A stretch of 64,000 bases of DNA from Allolobophora icterica (GCA_963556255.1 OY744610.1:64138219-64202218), one strand, 5' to 3'; counted from the stretch's first letter, positions 44,576-57,060 are shown. Notes: generated by a model from the sequence alone, not told the origin. Made by a program: numbers and translations.

Positions 44576-44987
44576 AATGTTATGTTATGGCTGTTAGCAA
44601 CAAGTACCATAAAACGATATTGCAGATTGTAGAACACATTAAAAACTGGCCTTTGATGACAAAAGTTGACGAAATGAAAGCTAGTATACTGGATAATACG
44701 CAACAAATGTCAAGAACACGGCATTTGACTAAACCCTGATGACGACAACATTAAGAGTGATATATTATCATCTGATGAACAACAAACAGTCTTTGCTGGC
44801 AAACCATGTATCTGAGCAAAATCATCTAGAAGTCAACGCACTGAAAAACGCACTCCGCACCGCTTTCCAGATCGGTCCGAACCTAACTTTGATTCACGAC
44901 ACAGGAATTGCACAGTTTAATCTGCAGTTAAAATCATCTACCTATTTGTACAGGATAAATAAGAACTAACAGTCACGAAGCGTGTGG

Positions 44988-47591
44988 TTAACACTTCGTT
45001 TCCCGCTCCGACGACGCGAAGTTGTTGCTTCTCCCGGACGTCAGGACTCCGGGAAAGTCCACCATTTCGGGAAACTCCATCGGATCGATGGGGAAACTTT
45101 CTAGAAAGATATCACTGTTCGAATCGTCGAAACTACATGCATCCACTGGTCGAAAGTCCGGAAACGTTTCCGGATCTGGAACCCCGGGTTCGACGTCTGC
45201 CGCAAAGGATATTGACTGCGGATTGGCAAGGTTGCTCTCCGAGCCGGACTCGCTCGCCGTCAGGTAGTGCGACTCGTCCGAGAGATTCGAGTCGGAGTCG
45301 CGGGGAACGTGTATCGGGTGAGCCTCGAAGTCGAAGGCGATCGACGCGTCGAAGATGATCGACTCGGTGTGCATGCACTCCGCCTCGATCACCGTAACAC
45401 AGTTCCCGATGTCGAGCAGCTCGAGTAGCTTGAGCATGGTCTGCTGCTGCGCCTTGTACTGCTCGCGAAGTCGCGACATCTGCTGGACGCTGTAGTCGCG
45501 GATCTTGAGAACTTGAGCATTGTAGTTTTCGCGCATCTTCTCCACCTGGTGCGAGCGGTAGTCCTTGAACTTGCCCCGCTGGACGCCGTAGCTTTCGCGC
45601 AGTTTGTCCATCTGCTGGGCGCAGTTGTCCTTGATGCGGACTGTCTGGTTGGTGTAGTGCTCGCGCATGCGCTCGAGGTACTGCAGGACGCTCGTCACGG
45701 TCGCTTGTTTATAGGTGCGGAGCTTGTCGATACGCGAGTGTCGGAACGCCGAGAACTGGTCGATTTTGGCCGATTTGAACGCGGATAGTTGGTCCATCTT
45801 GGCTGTTTTGTAGGCGCTGAATTTGTCGAACTGAGCCGACTTGTAGTCCTGGATCGATTCGAGCACTTCGCGGATGCTCTTGCGCTTCTTTCGCTCCTTC
45901 TTGCTGCAGACAAGTGATAAATACCGGGCGATGCCGATGATGACGGCTATGAAGAAGAAGCCTGTCGCTGTCAGGAATCCGACGATGATGCTCATCACTG
46001 CCACCGTCGACATGACTTGGTAGTTCAGCTGGACTTCGACGAAGACTGTGTCGTTTCCGTGCTCGTTGGTGGCGACGCACTGATACGTGCCGCCTTCTTT
46101 TCGCGTAACGTAAGCGATGAAGAGGCTCCCGTTGGGCAGAACGAACATGCGATTTTCTTGCTCGTACTGCTGTACGTAGGAATCCATGCCAGAAAGGAAA
46201 ATGCTTTCGAACAGCGCTCGTTCTGCATCCAACTCCGAGTATGTGATCTTCACGTTCCTGTTGGTCATCCAAGTGATCTGAGGCCGTGGATGACCGGATG
46301 TGGTGCAGTCCAAAACAGCGGAAGTGCCGACCCCGTGCCGCGCGTCTTTCGTGTAGTCCAGAACTCGGGGTTTTCGACAGTCGAGAATATCGGAGGTCAG
46401 ATTTGCGACCGACTCTTCCGTGCCCCAACAGACTGGTCCCACATCCAGTGCACAGCTCAAGTTACGACACATGTTCTCCAGCGCGAGAAACTCATCAAAC
46501 AAAAAGCAATCGCACGACCATGGATTTTCCGACAAGTCCAACACCGCCAACTGCTTCTGATCGCTGAACATGACCGAACGGAGAGATGAGAGATTATTGT
46601 CGCTAAGGTCAATGTGTCTCAACTGGGTCAGGTTGACAAATGCATGGCTGCTTATTGAATCCAATCTTGAATTGTGTGACAGCCGTAGACGCCGAAGGCT
46701 GTGCAACCCGGAAAAGACGTTTTCAGAAATACTGGTCAGATTCTGCAGGAAGCTCATTTCAATATTCTTCAGACTAGTGAGATACTGAAATGCAAATTCT
46801 GGAACAACGCCAATCGTGTTACCGCTTATGATGAGTATCAACAGATTGGGCAAACTGGCCATCGAATCCGGATCAACAACCGTCAGTTGATTCCAGCTGA
46901 GGTCCAGGATTTCCAGGTTCCTCAGCTGTCCCGATATCGAAAAGCGAGCGAGGGAATTTGACGACAGGTTCAGCTCTCTCAACGGAATGTCGTCCGATGC
47001 TACACTCAGTGCAAACTCCTCAATCTGATTTCCGGCCAAATTGAGCCGCTGCAGCTTCAGCAGACCGTCCAGGAATGTTGCTGGGATGTGGACCAACGCA
47101 TTTTCGCTCACGTCAAGCACGAAAAGACTAGAAAACACAGTCAATTTATCTATATCGTCGATCCGATTCGCCGACAGATACAGTTCCCACAACGGGGTCT
47201 TGCTAGCCGGCAGAATGTCGTCGGCATTCAAATCATTGTGGTCGAGCACCAGACGGCGAAGGAGAAGATTCTGACCGAATGCGTTTGCCGATATATTTGA
47301 CAGTGAGTTGCGGCTCAAGTCGAGATATCGTAACTGCGCAAAGTGGACAAAGTCATCGTCACCGACTTCGCGAATCTGGTTGGAACTCAGGTTAAAGAAA
47401 TGGACAGTCATGGCCGACATCGGTGGGACAAACGAAAGATTCAGACCGACACACCTGAGCAGGCGCACCTCATCATTGCACGTGCAGCCAACTTCACCAC
47501 AGTCAACCGTGTCCGAGCTGGCCAGCGGTAGAACTGCAACCACAACGAGGTACCAGAGAAACGCAGAAACTGCCAGTTTAGCGGACTGCAT
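44988..47591 (-). CDS. LRR-Ig transmembrane receptor with cytoplasmic helical repeats
   Basis: The 867-residue protein has a signal peptide (about 1-26), an LRR N-cap with Cys at 31, 36, 38 and 47, about eleven leucine-rich repeats (64-352), an LRR C-cap (357-405), one C2-type Ig domain (C429, W441, C505), a membrane helix (about 528-557) and a 300-residue cytoplasmic tail. The tail has four 11-residue repeats (about 588-631; type MDQLSAFKSAK), then four 22-residue repeats (about 638-725), then an acidic Ser-rich end. It resembles the kekkon/LRIG/iglr type of cell-surface adhesion proteins. Coding lies in one exon. Base composition is richer in GC than the surroundings. Orthology is not assigned. 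Confidence 0.9.
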   Translation of the reverse strand: MQSAKLAVSAFLWYLVVVAVLPLASSDTVDCGEVGCTCNDEVRLLRCVGLNLSFVPPMSAMTVHFFNLSSNQIREVGDDDFVHFAQLRYLDLSRNSLSNISANAFGQNLLLRRLVLDHNDLNADDILPASKTPLWELYLSANRIDDIDKLTVFSSLFVLDVSENALVHIPATFLDGLLKLQRLNLAGNQIEEFALSVASDDIPLRELNLSSNSLARFSISGQLRNLEILDLSWNQLTVVDPDSMASLPNLLILIISGNTIGVVPEFAFQYLTSLKNIEMSFLQNLTSISENVFSGLHSLRRLRLSHNSRLDSISSHAFVNLTQLRHIDLSDNNLSSLRSVMFSDQKQLAVLDLSENPWSCDCFLFDEFLALENMCRNLSCALDVGPVCWGTEESVANLTSDILDCRKPRVLDYTKDARHGVGTSAVLDCTTSGHPRPQITWMTNRNVKITYSELDAERALFESIFLSGMDSYVQQYEQENRMFVLPNGSLFIAYVTRKEGGTYQCVATNEHGNDTVFVEVQLNYQVMSTVAVMSIIVGFLTATGFFFIAVIIGIARYLSLVCSKKERKKRKSIREVLESIQDYKSAQFDKFSAYKTAKMDQLSAFKSAKIDQFSAFRHSRIDKLRTYKQATVTSVLQYLERMREHYTNQTVRIKDNCAQQMDKLRESYGVQRGKFKDYRSHQVEKMRENYNAQVLKIRDYSVQQMSRLREQYKAQQQTMLKLLELLDIGNCVTVIEAECMHTESIIFDASIAFDFEAHPIHVPRDSDSNLSDESHYLTASESGSESNLANPQSISFAADVEPGVPDPETFPDFRPVDACSFDDSNSDIFLESFPIDPMEFPEMVDFPGVLTSGRSNNFASSERETKC

Positions 47592-47721
47592 CTTCGGATG
47601 TGCTGCGACGACAGTCGGTGGAGAAGGACGAGAGGACGGAGCGAGAGTCGGACGTCAGCAGCGTCGCCTTCTCCCTTCTCTTGACTCTGGCAAAATTATC
47701 CAAACTAACAGTTACATCCTG
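47592..47721 (-). promoter_or_regulatory. 5' UTR of the receptor gene with a splice acceptor
   Basis: Upstream of the ATG 127 bp lead to ttttctcttttcag (acceptor AG complement at 47719-47720), so an upstream non-coding exon probably lies at higher coordinates. Confidence 0.55.
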
Positions 47722-47884
47722 AAAAGAGAAAACATTCAACATTGCTTATTTTGCACCGAATTCAGGTATAAATCATTTCGCTTATTGAAAAGACTACAGG
47801 GTGAGATGGTGAATAGGAAAGTATCATCTATTCAACGCTGACTGCATGTCCCATGGGACTCGAAACAGAAACTTCGGCCAACGA

Positions 47885-47955
47885 GTGTACTTAGGAGCTA
47901 ACTCTGCCACTGCATAATGGTAGTGCCAGTCAAAACCCTGGAGAAAAGACGAAGA
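47885..47955 (+). repeat. Repeat family E copy, partial
   Basis: gccactgcataatggtagtg then ccagtcaaaaccctggagaa. Confidence 0.7.
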
Positions 47956-47956
47956 T

Positions 47957-47981
47957 GATGATGATGATGATGATGATGATT

Positions 47982-48058
<77 letters not shown>

Positions 48059-48300
48059 TATGACGATTTCAAAAGCGCCGTAACACGACACATGCCGTTA
48101 CAAGGTCGCTTTGACAAGGTCAAAACGCCCATTATAAGCCAGCTTGAAGTAGTGTGTCTTGAGTCTGGTCTTAAATGACTCCAGTGAGGTTGCAGAACAT
48201 ATTGAGGGTGGAATCTTGTTCCAATATCTAGGTCCCGCCACGGAGAACGCATGATCTCCAAAGCAAGTTTTAGGAAGATGGCACACTAATTGTCTTTGTT
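47957..48300 (-). mobile_element. LINE 3' end with (CAT)n tail
   Basis: The minus strand encodes FGDHAFSVAGPRYWNKIPPS and SFKTRLKTHYFK, the C-terminus of CR1/L2-like LINE proteins; then a stop and a cat tail of about 100 bp (47957-48057). Confidence 0.87.
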
Positions 48301-48344
48301 AAGTTACAGTAACTACCTCGCCATCGTAAAATTAATCCCATAAG

Positions 48345-48435
48345 TGCAGGTACTCTGGTAGTGCTAGTCCCATGCCCGCATGAAGGAGGAGGGCGACGCT
48401 AATTATCTTTGTTATGACACAGCATTGTTAAACCT
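48345..48435 (+). repeat. Repeat family E copy
   Basis: ctctggtagtgctagtccca followed by ggagggcgacgctaattatc. Confidence 0.8.
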
Positions 48436-48884
48436 GATATAGCCAACCAACTTAACAGCTGAGCCATTAGTTTCCACTTACAGAAAGTAATAAATACTCA
48501 CATATGGAAATTTATACAACTTAAGTGGACAGTTTATTTACATTTTACAGACTCATCTACTAGATATTGACCTGGTTTTGGTGTGCCATCGGTTGGTGCC
48601 TTGTGCATTAGACACCAGCGCAACAGAAGTTACTAATTACAATTTTAGTGTTTACAGCAGCAAAACAGTATTATTATTACCATGCTACCTATCAATTGTG
48701 GATAGCAAGCTACCTATCAATTATATTAGTGTTCAATTAAAATAAACATATCCTTTATGATTAACACATTAATAACATACACTTAATAGCAACAGCCAAA
48801 CCAGTTTGGTAATAATATTAATAAACTGAAAAAAACAAGACGTAGCTACAGTGTGTAGCTACATACCTTGTGCAAAACATTTAT

Positions 48885-48985
48885 TGTTAGGACATTAACT
48901 ACTTTTTAACTGTGTTTATTAGATGTCTGTATACCAAAGTGCGATTATTAATTGGCTAACAAAGAATATACTTACTTACTTAAAC
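48885..48985 (+). mobile_element. Retroelement 3' end with (CTTA)n tail
   Basis: Same end as at 24620 and 59720: aacaaagaatatacttactt. 48440-48880 and 48990-49470 show no other element. Confidence 0.7.
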
Positions 48986-49477
48986 TGTTCACGCAAACAG
49001 AAACTGTAAGGTCATCATGAATGGACAAAGCATAATATTTGCCCTGACCTAGATATTTTTCTCTCTTGAAACTAATGACTGCCTTGCTATAATTAATAAT
49101 GACAATAATTAAAACAATAAGAACAATAAGTCATAGCAAGTATTGTCCACGTTAAAAGTCCATAAGTTGAAGAGCAGTGAAAATTCTGTGAATCCAGAAC
49201 AAAGAATCCACTAACTTTAACGAATCATAAGATATGCAACAAGTTTCGCAATAGGTTGGAAATAATAATTTTTCAAAAGATTTTGCAGATATAAATACTA
49301 AATTGCTCTATACTGTATGTAAAAACTTGTAAATTGTCTCTACCCAGTGCCCACCAACCAGAGGCGCCCCCTTTTGCAAACACCCCAAAACACAACTTGG
49401 CACAATTCCCATTACCAGATTATACAACACAACACAATAGTATACAACTGTAGCTATTATCATTCAATTATCATTAT

Positions 49478-49640
49478 TATCATGCATTTACTAAGCGCCT
49501 CTTTCTGTAATGACTAAGCATCAATCGATGGCGCTGAGCACCTGTGAGTGAAGGACTTGCTCAAGGTCCCCACACAGTAACCGTCTCAGAGGAGGATGGA
49601 ACAATCTTTGCGTTGCAAGGTAAGCACTCTAACCCATCGG
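49478..49640 (-). mobile_element. SINE family A copy
   Basis: aagcatcaatcgatggcgct, gaaggacttgctcaaggtcc and the B-box region are visible on the plus strand. Confidence 0.77.
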
Positions 49641-49649
49641 CCTATATAA

Positions 49650-50290
49650 TTACATTCATGCATACATTTGTACGTACGTACTCAAGTATGTACATATTTA
49701 TGTAAGTATGTGCGTATGCATGTATGTGTATGTATGTATGTGTGCGTATAATGAGCACTTAGGCAGCGCCGAAAATGGTGCAGTAATGAGAAGTGGGAGA
49801 ATTCATATGGCAACACGATTATTCATGATTACACACGAAAACAACCTTGTCTGGGCAACACTATGGTGTACTAATGACAGTTCACGAGACCTGTCTGTCA
49901 GTGCACAGGCAACCACACGAGAGAGACAGACAGACAGACAGATGTTGAGAGACACAGAATGACAGAGTCACAAAAAGACAGATAGATAGAGACATACAAA
50001 CGGTCATATGGATAGAGAGTGAGACAGACAGACAGACAGAAAAAACGAGAGAGACAAAATGAGACAGACGAACAGAGAGATGTTGAGAGACACAAAAAGA
50101 CAGATAGATAGAGACATACAGACGGTCATATGGATAGAGAGAGTGAGACAGGAAGACAGACACACAGAGAAAACGAGAAAGAGAGACAAAATGAGAGAGA
50201 CAGACAGACACAGAGAAAATGAGAGAGAGAGAGAGAGAGACACACACACACACACAGACAACAAGAGACAGACAGACAGACATATACTCT
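49650..50290. repeat. tatg and (GACA)n-rich simple sequence
   Basis: tatg-type repeats 49660-49745, then from 49918 about 370 bp of gagacaga-type sequence arranged in longer units that repeat at 49925 and 50065 (gatgttgagagacaca). Confidence 0.9.
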
Positions 50291-50879
50291 AATTGCGCAC
50301 TGCGCAGATGACCCAGATCTGTCAAAACACCGGTCGGACACTGCAACTAATAATATTATCGTACGTCTGAACCGGACAGGTAACGAAAACAGCATCCCAA
50401 GGACCTTCACAGGGCCAGTCTGCCTCCGATTCTGCGTCTTTCTATGCGTGCCTATGTGTTTGTGCCGTGCAAAACTCGCCGAGTCCGAAGTTTATGGCTA
50501 AGAACAAAGAAAGTAGAGTACTAGAACGATCGTTTTGATCTATGTGTACCACAATATTATCATATCAATTCTCAATAACATCTCAACGGCGGCGCTGAAC
50601 CTCGGCTCCTTTGTCTAAACAGATTGCATCCTTATCAGCAACGTAGGATCCGCCGTAAGATGGCTTTCGACCTGTACGAACTGGATTCCTCCACTCCGCA
50701 TGTTTACTGTAATCCAGATGGCCTCAATTCCACCTTCACCCCGTTGTTGAACTGGCTTCCACGCAATCTGTGCTATGAGGAGGGGATAGAGTAATGGTAA
50801 CATTCATGGCCAGGAGAGCATTAGATCGCGGTTCGATACCCTTAATCTTACTGCGTACTTGTCAGTTTGAATTAATAAA

Positions 50880-50880
50880 G

Positions 50881-50960
<80 letters not shown>

Positions 50961-51020
50961 CATTATTATTATTATTATTATCATTATTATTATTATTATT
51001 ATTATTGTTGTTGTTGTTGT
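50880..51020. repeat. (ATT)n microsatellite
   Basis: Preceded by gaattaataaagatt, a likely retroelement end. 50295-50860 shows no recognisable gene. Confidence 0.97.
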
Positions 51021-51029
51021 TATTATTCA

Positions 51030-51470
51030 GTGCCTGGGAAAAAGGTTGTTTACTGGCCTTGGAAGAAAAGCAGGAATTCTACCATGTGTATAACCTGAAT
51101 AGCTCCAATCGGACCAGGATTTGCACAAAGGCTGTTTTCTGACCTTGGAAGAAAGGAAAAGTTCCATCATATGTATCACCTGAATCGCTCTAATGGGATC
51201 TGGATTTGCAATCCACAAAGGCTGTTTACTGACCTTGGAAGAATAGCAGGAATTTCAACGCCTGCATACCTCCAATCATTGTGTCATGTCGACCCCAGAG
51301 AGGCAAAATGTTGCACTGACCTTCGAAATAAAGCCTGAATTCTACCTGTATCACCTGGATACCTTCACTTAGCAAGACGACCAAATCCATACAGGTTGCA
51401 TGCTGTGCTACCATCGAAAAGAAAAATCCCTGAACTCTACCTGTACATAGCTCCATGCAGAATGCAGTGA
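51030..51470. repeat. Minisatellite, unit about 100 bp
   Basis: Four to five diverged units with tgtttactgaccttggaaga, gcaggaattctacc and tgtatcacctgaat. Confidence 0.82.
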
Positions 51471-51829
51471 AAAAACTCCACAAATGACCTTATGGTGCAC
51501 TGACCTTAGAAAAAAGCCTCATTTCAACCTTTGACAATCAGATACCTCCACTCAACAGATACCTCTACAAAGCACATAGCTTCGTGAAGGTGCATAACAT
51601 GTGCTAAATTAACTGGCCCGATATATCATACATTGTCTCTGGTTCAAGTACCAGTATAGACGTCAGCATGTTAATCTCATATTATTCATTCATTCAATCA
51701 TTCATTAATTCATTCATTATACATACTCACTGATCAAAGCAAGCAAGACATTCAATCACAGTAAATATCAAACACTACGACACTGGAATCTCATTAGATA
51801 CTGTCAGCACAACAAACTGAATACACTTA

Positions 51830-52135
51830 GAAGGAGAGAAGACGAGTTCTTTAAGCTAGCCCTGAGGCAGCCATGGGTATGAAGTATTAGCATCCCTTTC
51901 CGTGCTAAAAACCTTTTTCTTCTCTCAGAGCCTTCACACTGGGAGTGCTGCTGAGTGGCCTCAGCTGTGAGTGGCGCTATACAAATCTCCAAATACGATA
52001 TGAAATACGATTAGCAACTTAATTTTCCTAGTCACAGTATATGAGGATGGATGGCCTGTCCTCTCCCTCGAAGTCTCATAGAAGTCCAACAGTGTATGGT
52101 CAGTGTACTTATTATAGCTGAGTTGGCTACGGACT
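51830..52135 (-). mobile_element. SINE family B copy, interrupted by a LINE 3' end
   Basis: Blocks gaggcagccatgggtatgaa and tggcctgtcctctccctcga are separated by gtggcgctatacaaatctcc, a LINE 3' end inserted at about 51930-52040. 52140-52600 shows nothing clear. Confidence 0.7.
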
Positions 52136-52599
52136 TTAAAATCACACAGTAACTTTTCAAAAGCAAGTTTTATTAGTACCAGTAAATACGTAGAAACTTC
52201 TATATTACGCCAATGTATAATACACAAGGCATCACTACTGAGAGTAACTAAGTAATGTAAAGTAAAGCACCCATGTCCTATGAGGAGCATAGGGGAGTTG
52301 GCTATCTCCTTCCCTTCACCCCTTGAGCTGACAAAGAACGCATCCCAAGGTCGTGGACGTGGGGGCCAGCGCATTGCAGGGCTGGCCGTTTACTTCCCAG
52401 CTTACACTGGTTCCAAATTCTACTGCTTGGAACATAAACCAAGAACCGTGTAAAAACCACCGAATTCCTTAGCCATGAAGAAAGTTTATTAAAAATAAAA
52501 GTAAATCCTGAATATTATCAAAAAGCCTGCACGAGATATAGCCGTGCTTCTTGTAAACACGCCCAGTGATGCCATCATCACTTGGTAAGTGTGCTTGAC

Positions 52600-52603
52600 A
52601 AGC

Positions 52604-52649
<46 letters not shown>

Positions 52650-52700
52650 TATATATATTTATTTATTTCTATAGCGCCTTTTTAAGCTCTCACAAGCACT
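52600..52700 (-). mobile_element. LINE 3' end with (TA)n tail
   Basis: Minus strand gagcttaaaaaggcgctata followed by a ta array (52605-52650). Confidence 0.62.
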
Positions 52701-52789
52701 GTATATGTGACCATCAATCCTAAAGTCCAACAAATCTAAACATTGCGACTTAAGGTAAACAGAAAATCCTGAACAGAGTCACACGAAGT

Positions 52790-53220
52790 TGAACAGCAGT
52801 CCCTTAAGAAACCTAACCCCGGAGGCAGCCACAGGTGTGGAGTGCTAGCGACTTCATTTTTCTTAGCCTCGGCATACGAGAAAAGGGTGGCCAGTATTCT
52901 CCCTTGCCGTCTCGTCTTCCCACGGACAGTGTACTCATCTGGTAGACCTCTGGCCTTTATCACAAGATAGATGGAAAAAGCTAGTAGATGGAAAAGGTCA
53001 GGAGACAGATGGAAAATGTCAGGAGACAGATGGAAAAGGTCAGGAGACAGATGGAAAAGGTCAGGAGATGGATGCAAAAGTGTACTCACTTGACAGACAA
53101 ATTCGCTAGGGGACAAGAGTCAAAAGGAACTCTAAGAACGGCTTTTGTGTCCTTCGCTCCGAAGGGGATTTGAACCTCCAGCATCTAGGCTGACAGTTCA
53201 GCACACGAACCACTCCGATC
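52790..53220 (-). mobile_element. SINE family B copy with an internal 21-bp minisatellite
   Basis: Body and tRNA-like head (ggggatttgaacctccagca on plus) flank five units of the type agatggaaaaggtcaggaga (52970-53075). Two stray units occur at 54455-54505. Confidence 0.78.
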
Positions 53221-53234
53221 CATGACATGACGTA

Positions 53235-53427
53235 TTATTATTCTTCTGCATTTATTAAGCGCCACTATCTAACGACTAATTATCAATCGACAGTGCCGAG
53301 GGATTTTAAGTGAACCACTTGCTCAAGGTTTATATACAGTAACCATCTCAGGGGAGGAGGACCAAACTCGTACTCTCCTCGTTACAAGGCCAGCACTCTA
53401 ACCAATCTGCTAATGTGTCCCACTACA

Positions 53428-53490
<63 letters not shown>
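53235..53490 (-). mobile_element. SINE family A copy beside an (AT)n run
   Basis: Complete body and head to about 53425, then about 60 bp of at dinucleotides. Confidence 0.77.
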
Positions 53491-53493
<3 letters not shown>

Positions 53494-53589
53494 TATTCGA
53501 CACCTACTCAATTAAAAGAGTTTCAACAGAGCGCATTAACCCATCGACTATCAATCATGTCCATTGCCTATATAGCTGGTTCATTAGTT

Positions 53590-53680
53590 GCTGTTTAACG
53601 ACACTGTGTCATAACAAATAACATTGCCCTCCTCCTTCATAAGGCTTGGGACTGGTACTGCCAGAATACAAGCAGTGGCG
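53590..53680 (-). repeat. Repeat family E copy, inverted
   Basis: gtttaacgacactgtgtcat and aggcttgggactggtactgc on the plus strand; the only inverted copy found. Confidence 0.8.
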
Positions 53681-53799
53681 GAGTTTGTGCCTATATATAG
53701 CAATGGTTGGTCGAAAGAGAGCGCTGTATACCGAACCATTACCCACGGCTTCTGCATCCCACAAATAGTCTTTTATTCAGTTAACAAGAGTTTAGCGGG

Positions 53800-54160
53800 G
53801 ATGCTCAATAGTGTAGTGGTTAGCATGCTGGACTGTCAATCGAGAGGTTGGGTATTCAAATCCCACTCGGGCAGAAATTTGGTTTGAGATTTCTTCTCCA
53901 CCAGCACCTCCTAGCCAACTCAACTATGATGAGTACATTGACCGTACACTGTCAGTAGGAAGATCAGATGGGGAGAGAGAGAGGACTGGCCACACATCCT
54001 CATACGCCGAGGCTAAGAAAATTACGTCGCTAACACTTAATACCCATGGCTGCCTCAGGGCTGGCTTAAGGGACAGCTCTGATTCTACCTCAAAGAAAAA
54101 GTCTTTCAAAGCAGAACGACCAATGCACAAGGAAACCAGATGCACTGAAGACATACAAAA
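53800..54160 (+). mobile_element. SINE family B, best copy
   Basis: Head with tRNA-Asp-like spacing: A box tagtgtagtggttagcatg, a gactgtcaatc anticodon-loop region with GTC, B box gggtattcaaatccc; then body with acactgtcagtaggaagatc and aggctaagaaaatt. 54160-54640 is unassigned, then ta-rich tracts to 54775. Confidence 0.82.
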
Positions 54161-55044
54161 GCTATTAGACAGTCCTACAGCACATAGCAACTGACACTTG
54201 TCACTGATACTGTCAGTTCCAATTCCAGGATGCCAATCTCAATCAAAGCTAATTGTCAGCTGCCAAGGGTAACTAATCTAATCAAACCAGCGACATCTCT
54301 ATACCGCCGTCACACGAATTCTTGCAAGAAACTGTCGCAAGGAATCACACTTCCACACAGCCTTCGGATATTGTTCAGCCAACTGATGTAGCAATCTAGC
54401 AAGACATTTAAAATCCTATAAAACCTTATATTTTTGTTCTTTGAGCAGAGGTGTATAAATGGAAAAGCTCAAGAGACACATGGAAAAGGTCAGGAGATAG
54501 ATTGAGCCTGACAAAGCACCAAACCTCCCTGCACACAGACTGGCACACCAGAAGAATATTCATCTAGAAACCAATCTTGTCCGATGCAGTTGTCTCCAGT
54601 GGACAATTTACGTAATCTTTCCATCTGCTCTTTAGTCATTATATATGTATTTATTTCGCCATGCATGCGGCATAGGCCTATATATATACATATATATATA
54701 TTTGTATGTGCCATTGTGCATATATATAAACATATATATAAACATATATATATACATATATATGAACATACAACCACACAACTGCCCACACAACCACACA
54801 CTAACATATGCATCTGTCACTGTGTATGCAGGCATTCCCCATTCTTCAATCTTTGAGCTGGCAGTGGAGGAATGCCAAGGTCCTGGACAAGGGGTAAGCA
54901 CATCACAGAACTACCTAGCAACTACTTTACCCATGACTTACGAAATATTCACTTTGGACTGAAATCAGTAACCCCAAGAGTAACAACTGATGCACAACTA
55001 CGGGTGTGAAAGAATGGACCTAAACTAAAAGATCCATCCCTATT

Positions 55045-55525
55045 ATTTATTTCAAGGGCTATGGGTGTGAAAGTATAGGTGTGAAGTTATGGGTGAGAAA
55101 CCAAGGGTGTGAAACCATGGGTGTGAAACTCAGGGTGTTAATTTTGTTAAAACATGGGTGTCAAACTAAAGGTGTTAAACCATGGGTGTGAAACTAAGGA
55201 TGTTACACCAAACTACGTCGTGAAACTATGGATGCAAAAGAATGGACCTAAACTAAAAGATGCTTCCCTATTCTCAAGGGCTATGGGTGTGAAACCATGC
55301 ATATGAAACTCTGGATGTGAAACTATGGTTGTGAAACTATGGGTATGAAACTATGGCTGTGAAGCTATAGGTGTGAAAATATGGGTGTGAAACTATGGGT
55401 GTGATAATAAAAGTATGAAACTATGGGTGAGAAGCTATAGGTGTGAAACCATGGGTAAGAAGCTAAAGGAGTGAAACCATGGGTGTGAGACTGAAGTTTT
55501 GAAACTACAAGTGTGAAACATCAGA
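55045..55525. repeat. Minisatellite, unit about 17 bp
   Basis: About 25 units of the type ctatgggtgtgaaa, with a larger repeat of the flank gaatggacctaaactaaaag (55010, 55245). Confidence 0.9.
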
Positions 55526-56110
55526 AACAATGAACCTAAACTGAAAGATTCTCCCCTACTTCCTGATATTTTAACTTAGGCCCACATAATGTACATACCG
55601 TTAAAATTCACCATAAAAACTACACTTTACCATAAAATTACACTTTGCCATTAAAATTACACTTTACCAGTTCTGTAAAAGCAGTATTCCGCTATTTCGC
55701 TGCTACAAACTCCAGAAAGGAAACTCATAGCGAATAAACTACAAGCAAGAAACTGAACGAGATGTTCACAAAACCAGCCCAGCCAAATAGTACGTCACTG
55801 ACCGAGTCGGATCCAGTACGGAATCTAAACTACTGTACTTAAGACAATGATTTATATGACATATTTATCAGGCAACGCGGCAAAGATACGACATTGGCCC
55901 ACATGCAATTTATCACCGCTCTGACGTTGAGCTCCAAGAGGAATCTCGAACAGCTGATAGCGAGTGGGGTCTGGTGCAAGCTGCCCAAGCAGACATCTTT
56001 TTAAATCATCGCTAGACATTAATTATGTATCTGGTTCAACGTTTCGTACACAAGTATCCGTCCTGTAAATGAGACTAGAGCAAAGTCTCAGTTAATTAAT
56101 AGCAACTTAC

Positions 56111-56154
56111 ATATCGTGAAAAATCGGCCACGGATCAATGCCATCTCCGGCCAT
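56111..56154 (-). CDS. Possible short first coding exon
   Basis: On the minus strand an ATG in good context (atcaacATGgcc) opens 14 codons (MAGDGIDPWPIFHD) and runs into a strong donor, AT|GTAAGT. The following exons, expected at lower coordinates, were not found. Joined to the acceptor at 47718 it would stop at once, so it either belongs to another gene or forms a short upstream ORF of the receptor transcript. Confidence 0.4.
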
Positions 56155-56694
56155 GTTGATGTCTAGAAGCGCGCCGACCCTTTATCTGGGAAGATGGAGA
56201 TAAGACAAGAAGAATATCCAAAGAAACGGAGCCTACGCATAAACAGCGCGCTAAACAAATAAATCGGCGAAACGATTAGTCTCTCTCTTTCGAAACTGAT
56301 TTCTTTATTTCACTTGAAATATTCTGAAGGTCACGCATTATTATGAAATTGTTCCCAGCTTCGCTCTCCGTTGTCAACCTTACACCACGGATTACGTATT
56401 CCTCGTAGAGTCCACACGTTACAAAATTATGTCTTCAGCGACATCTGGCAGTTGCTTGAGTACATCACTCACTTCTAAACAACAAGGAGTAACAACGGCC
56501 GTTTGAGTAATAATTTGAAAAAATACCAAGTAATAGTTTTAAAACGAGTTCTAATTTCACGTCTTACTTAAATTGTTTTGGTGAACACCTTAAAAAAAAA
56601 CTAAAGAGCGGATTTTAGCTAAGCGAGATTTAAAATCTGTCGGCGAATAAGTAATTTACACGCGTGCCTACACTAAAAGCATAGACACAATCTA

Positions 56695-56996
56695 TTAACC
56701 CTCAGGCTACCAAGGTTTTTTTGCGACATCGGCTACCAAGGGGGGGGTGGTTACCACCCCCCCCCGGAATTTCGTGTTTGGTTTAAGATATCATATCATG
56801 TAATACAGCATTTGATTCAGCATTCATTTCTGAAAAGAATGGTATATTTAGTTGTAAAATATATGAATGCATCTCGAAATTATATAGTTTTTAACAAAGG
56901 CACCGGTCCATTTAACGATATCTGATATTATCGCACACAATTTGTACTATTGATCAATTAATATTATGACGTAAGGCCCTACATCGACACGCAAGA

Positions 56997-57060
<64 letters not shown>

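Noticed and set aside
45022..46589. Antisense and alternative-frame ORFs over the receptor gene
   Set aside because: They overlap a strongly supported LRR-Ig coding frame and show no domain of their own.
53802..53880. A functional tRNA-Asp gene
   Set aside because: A and B boxes are present but the acceptor stem does not pair and a SINE body follows; it is a SINE head.
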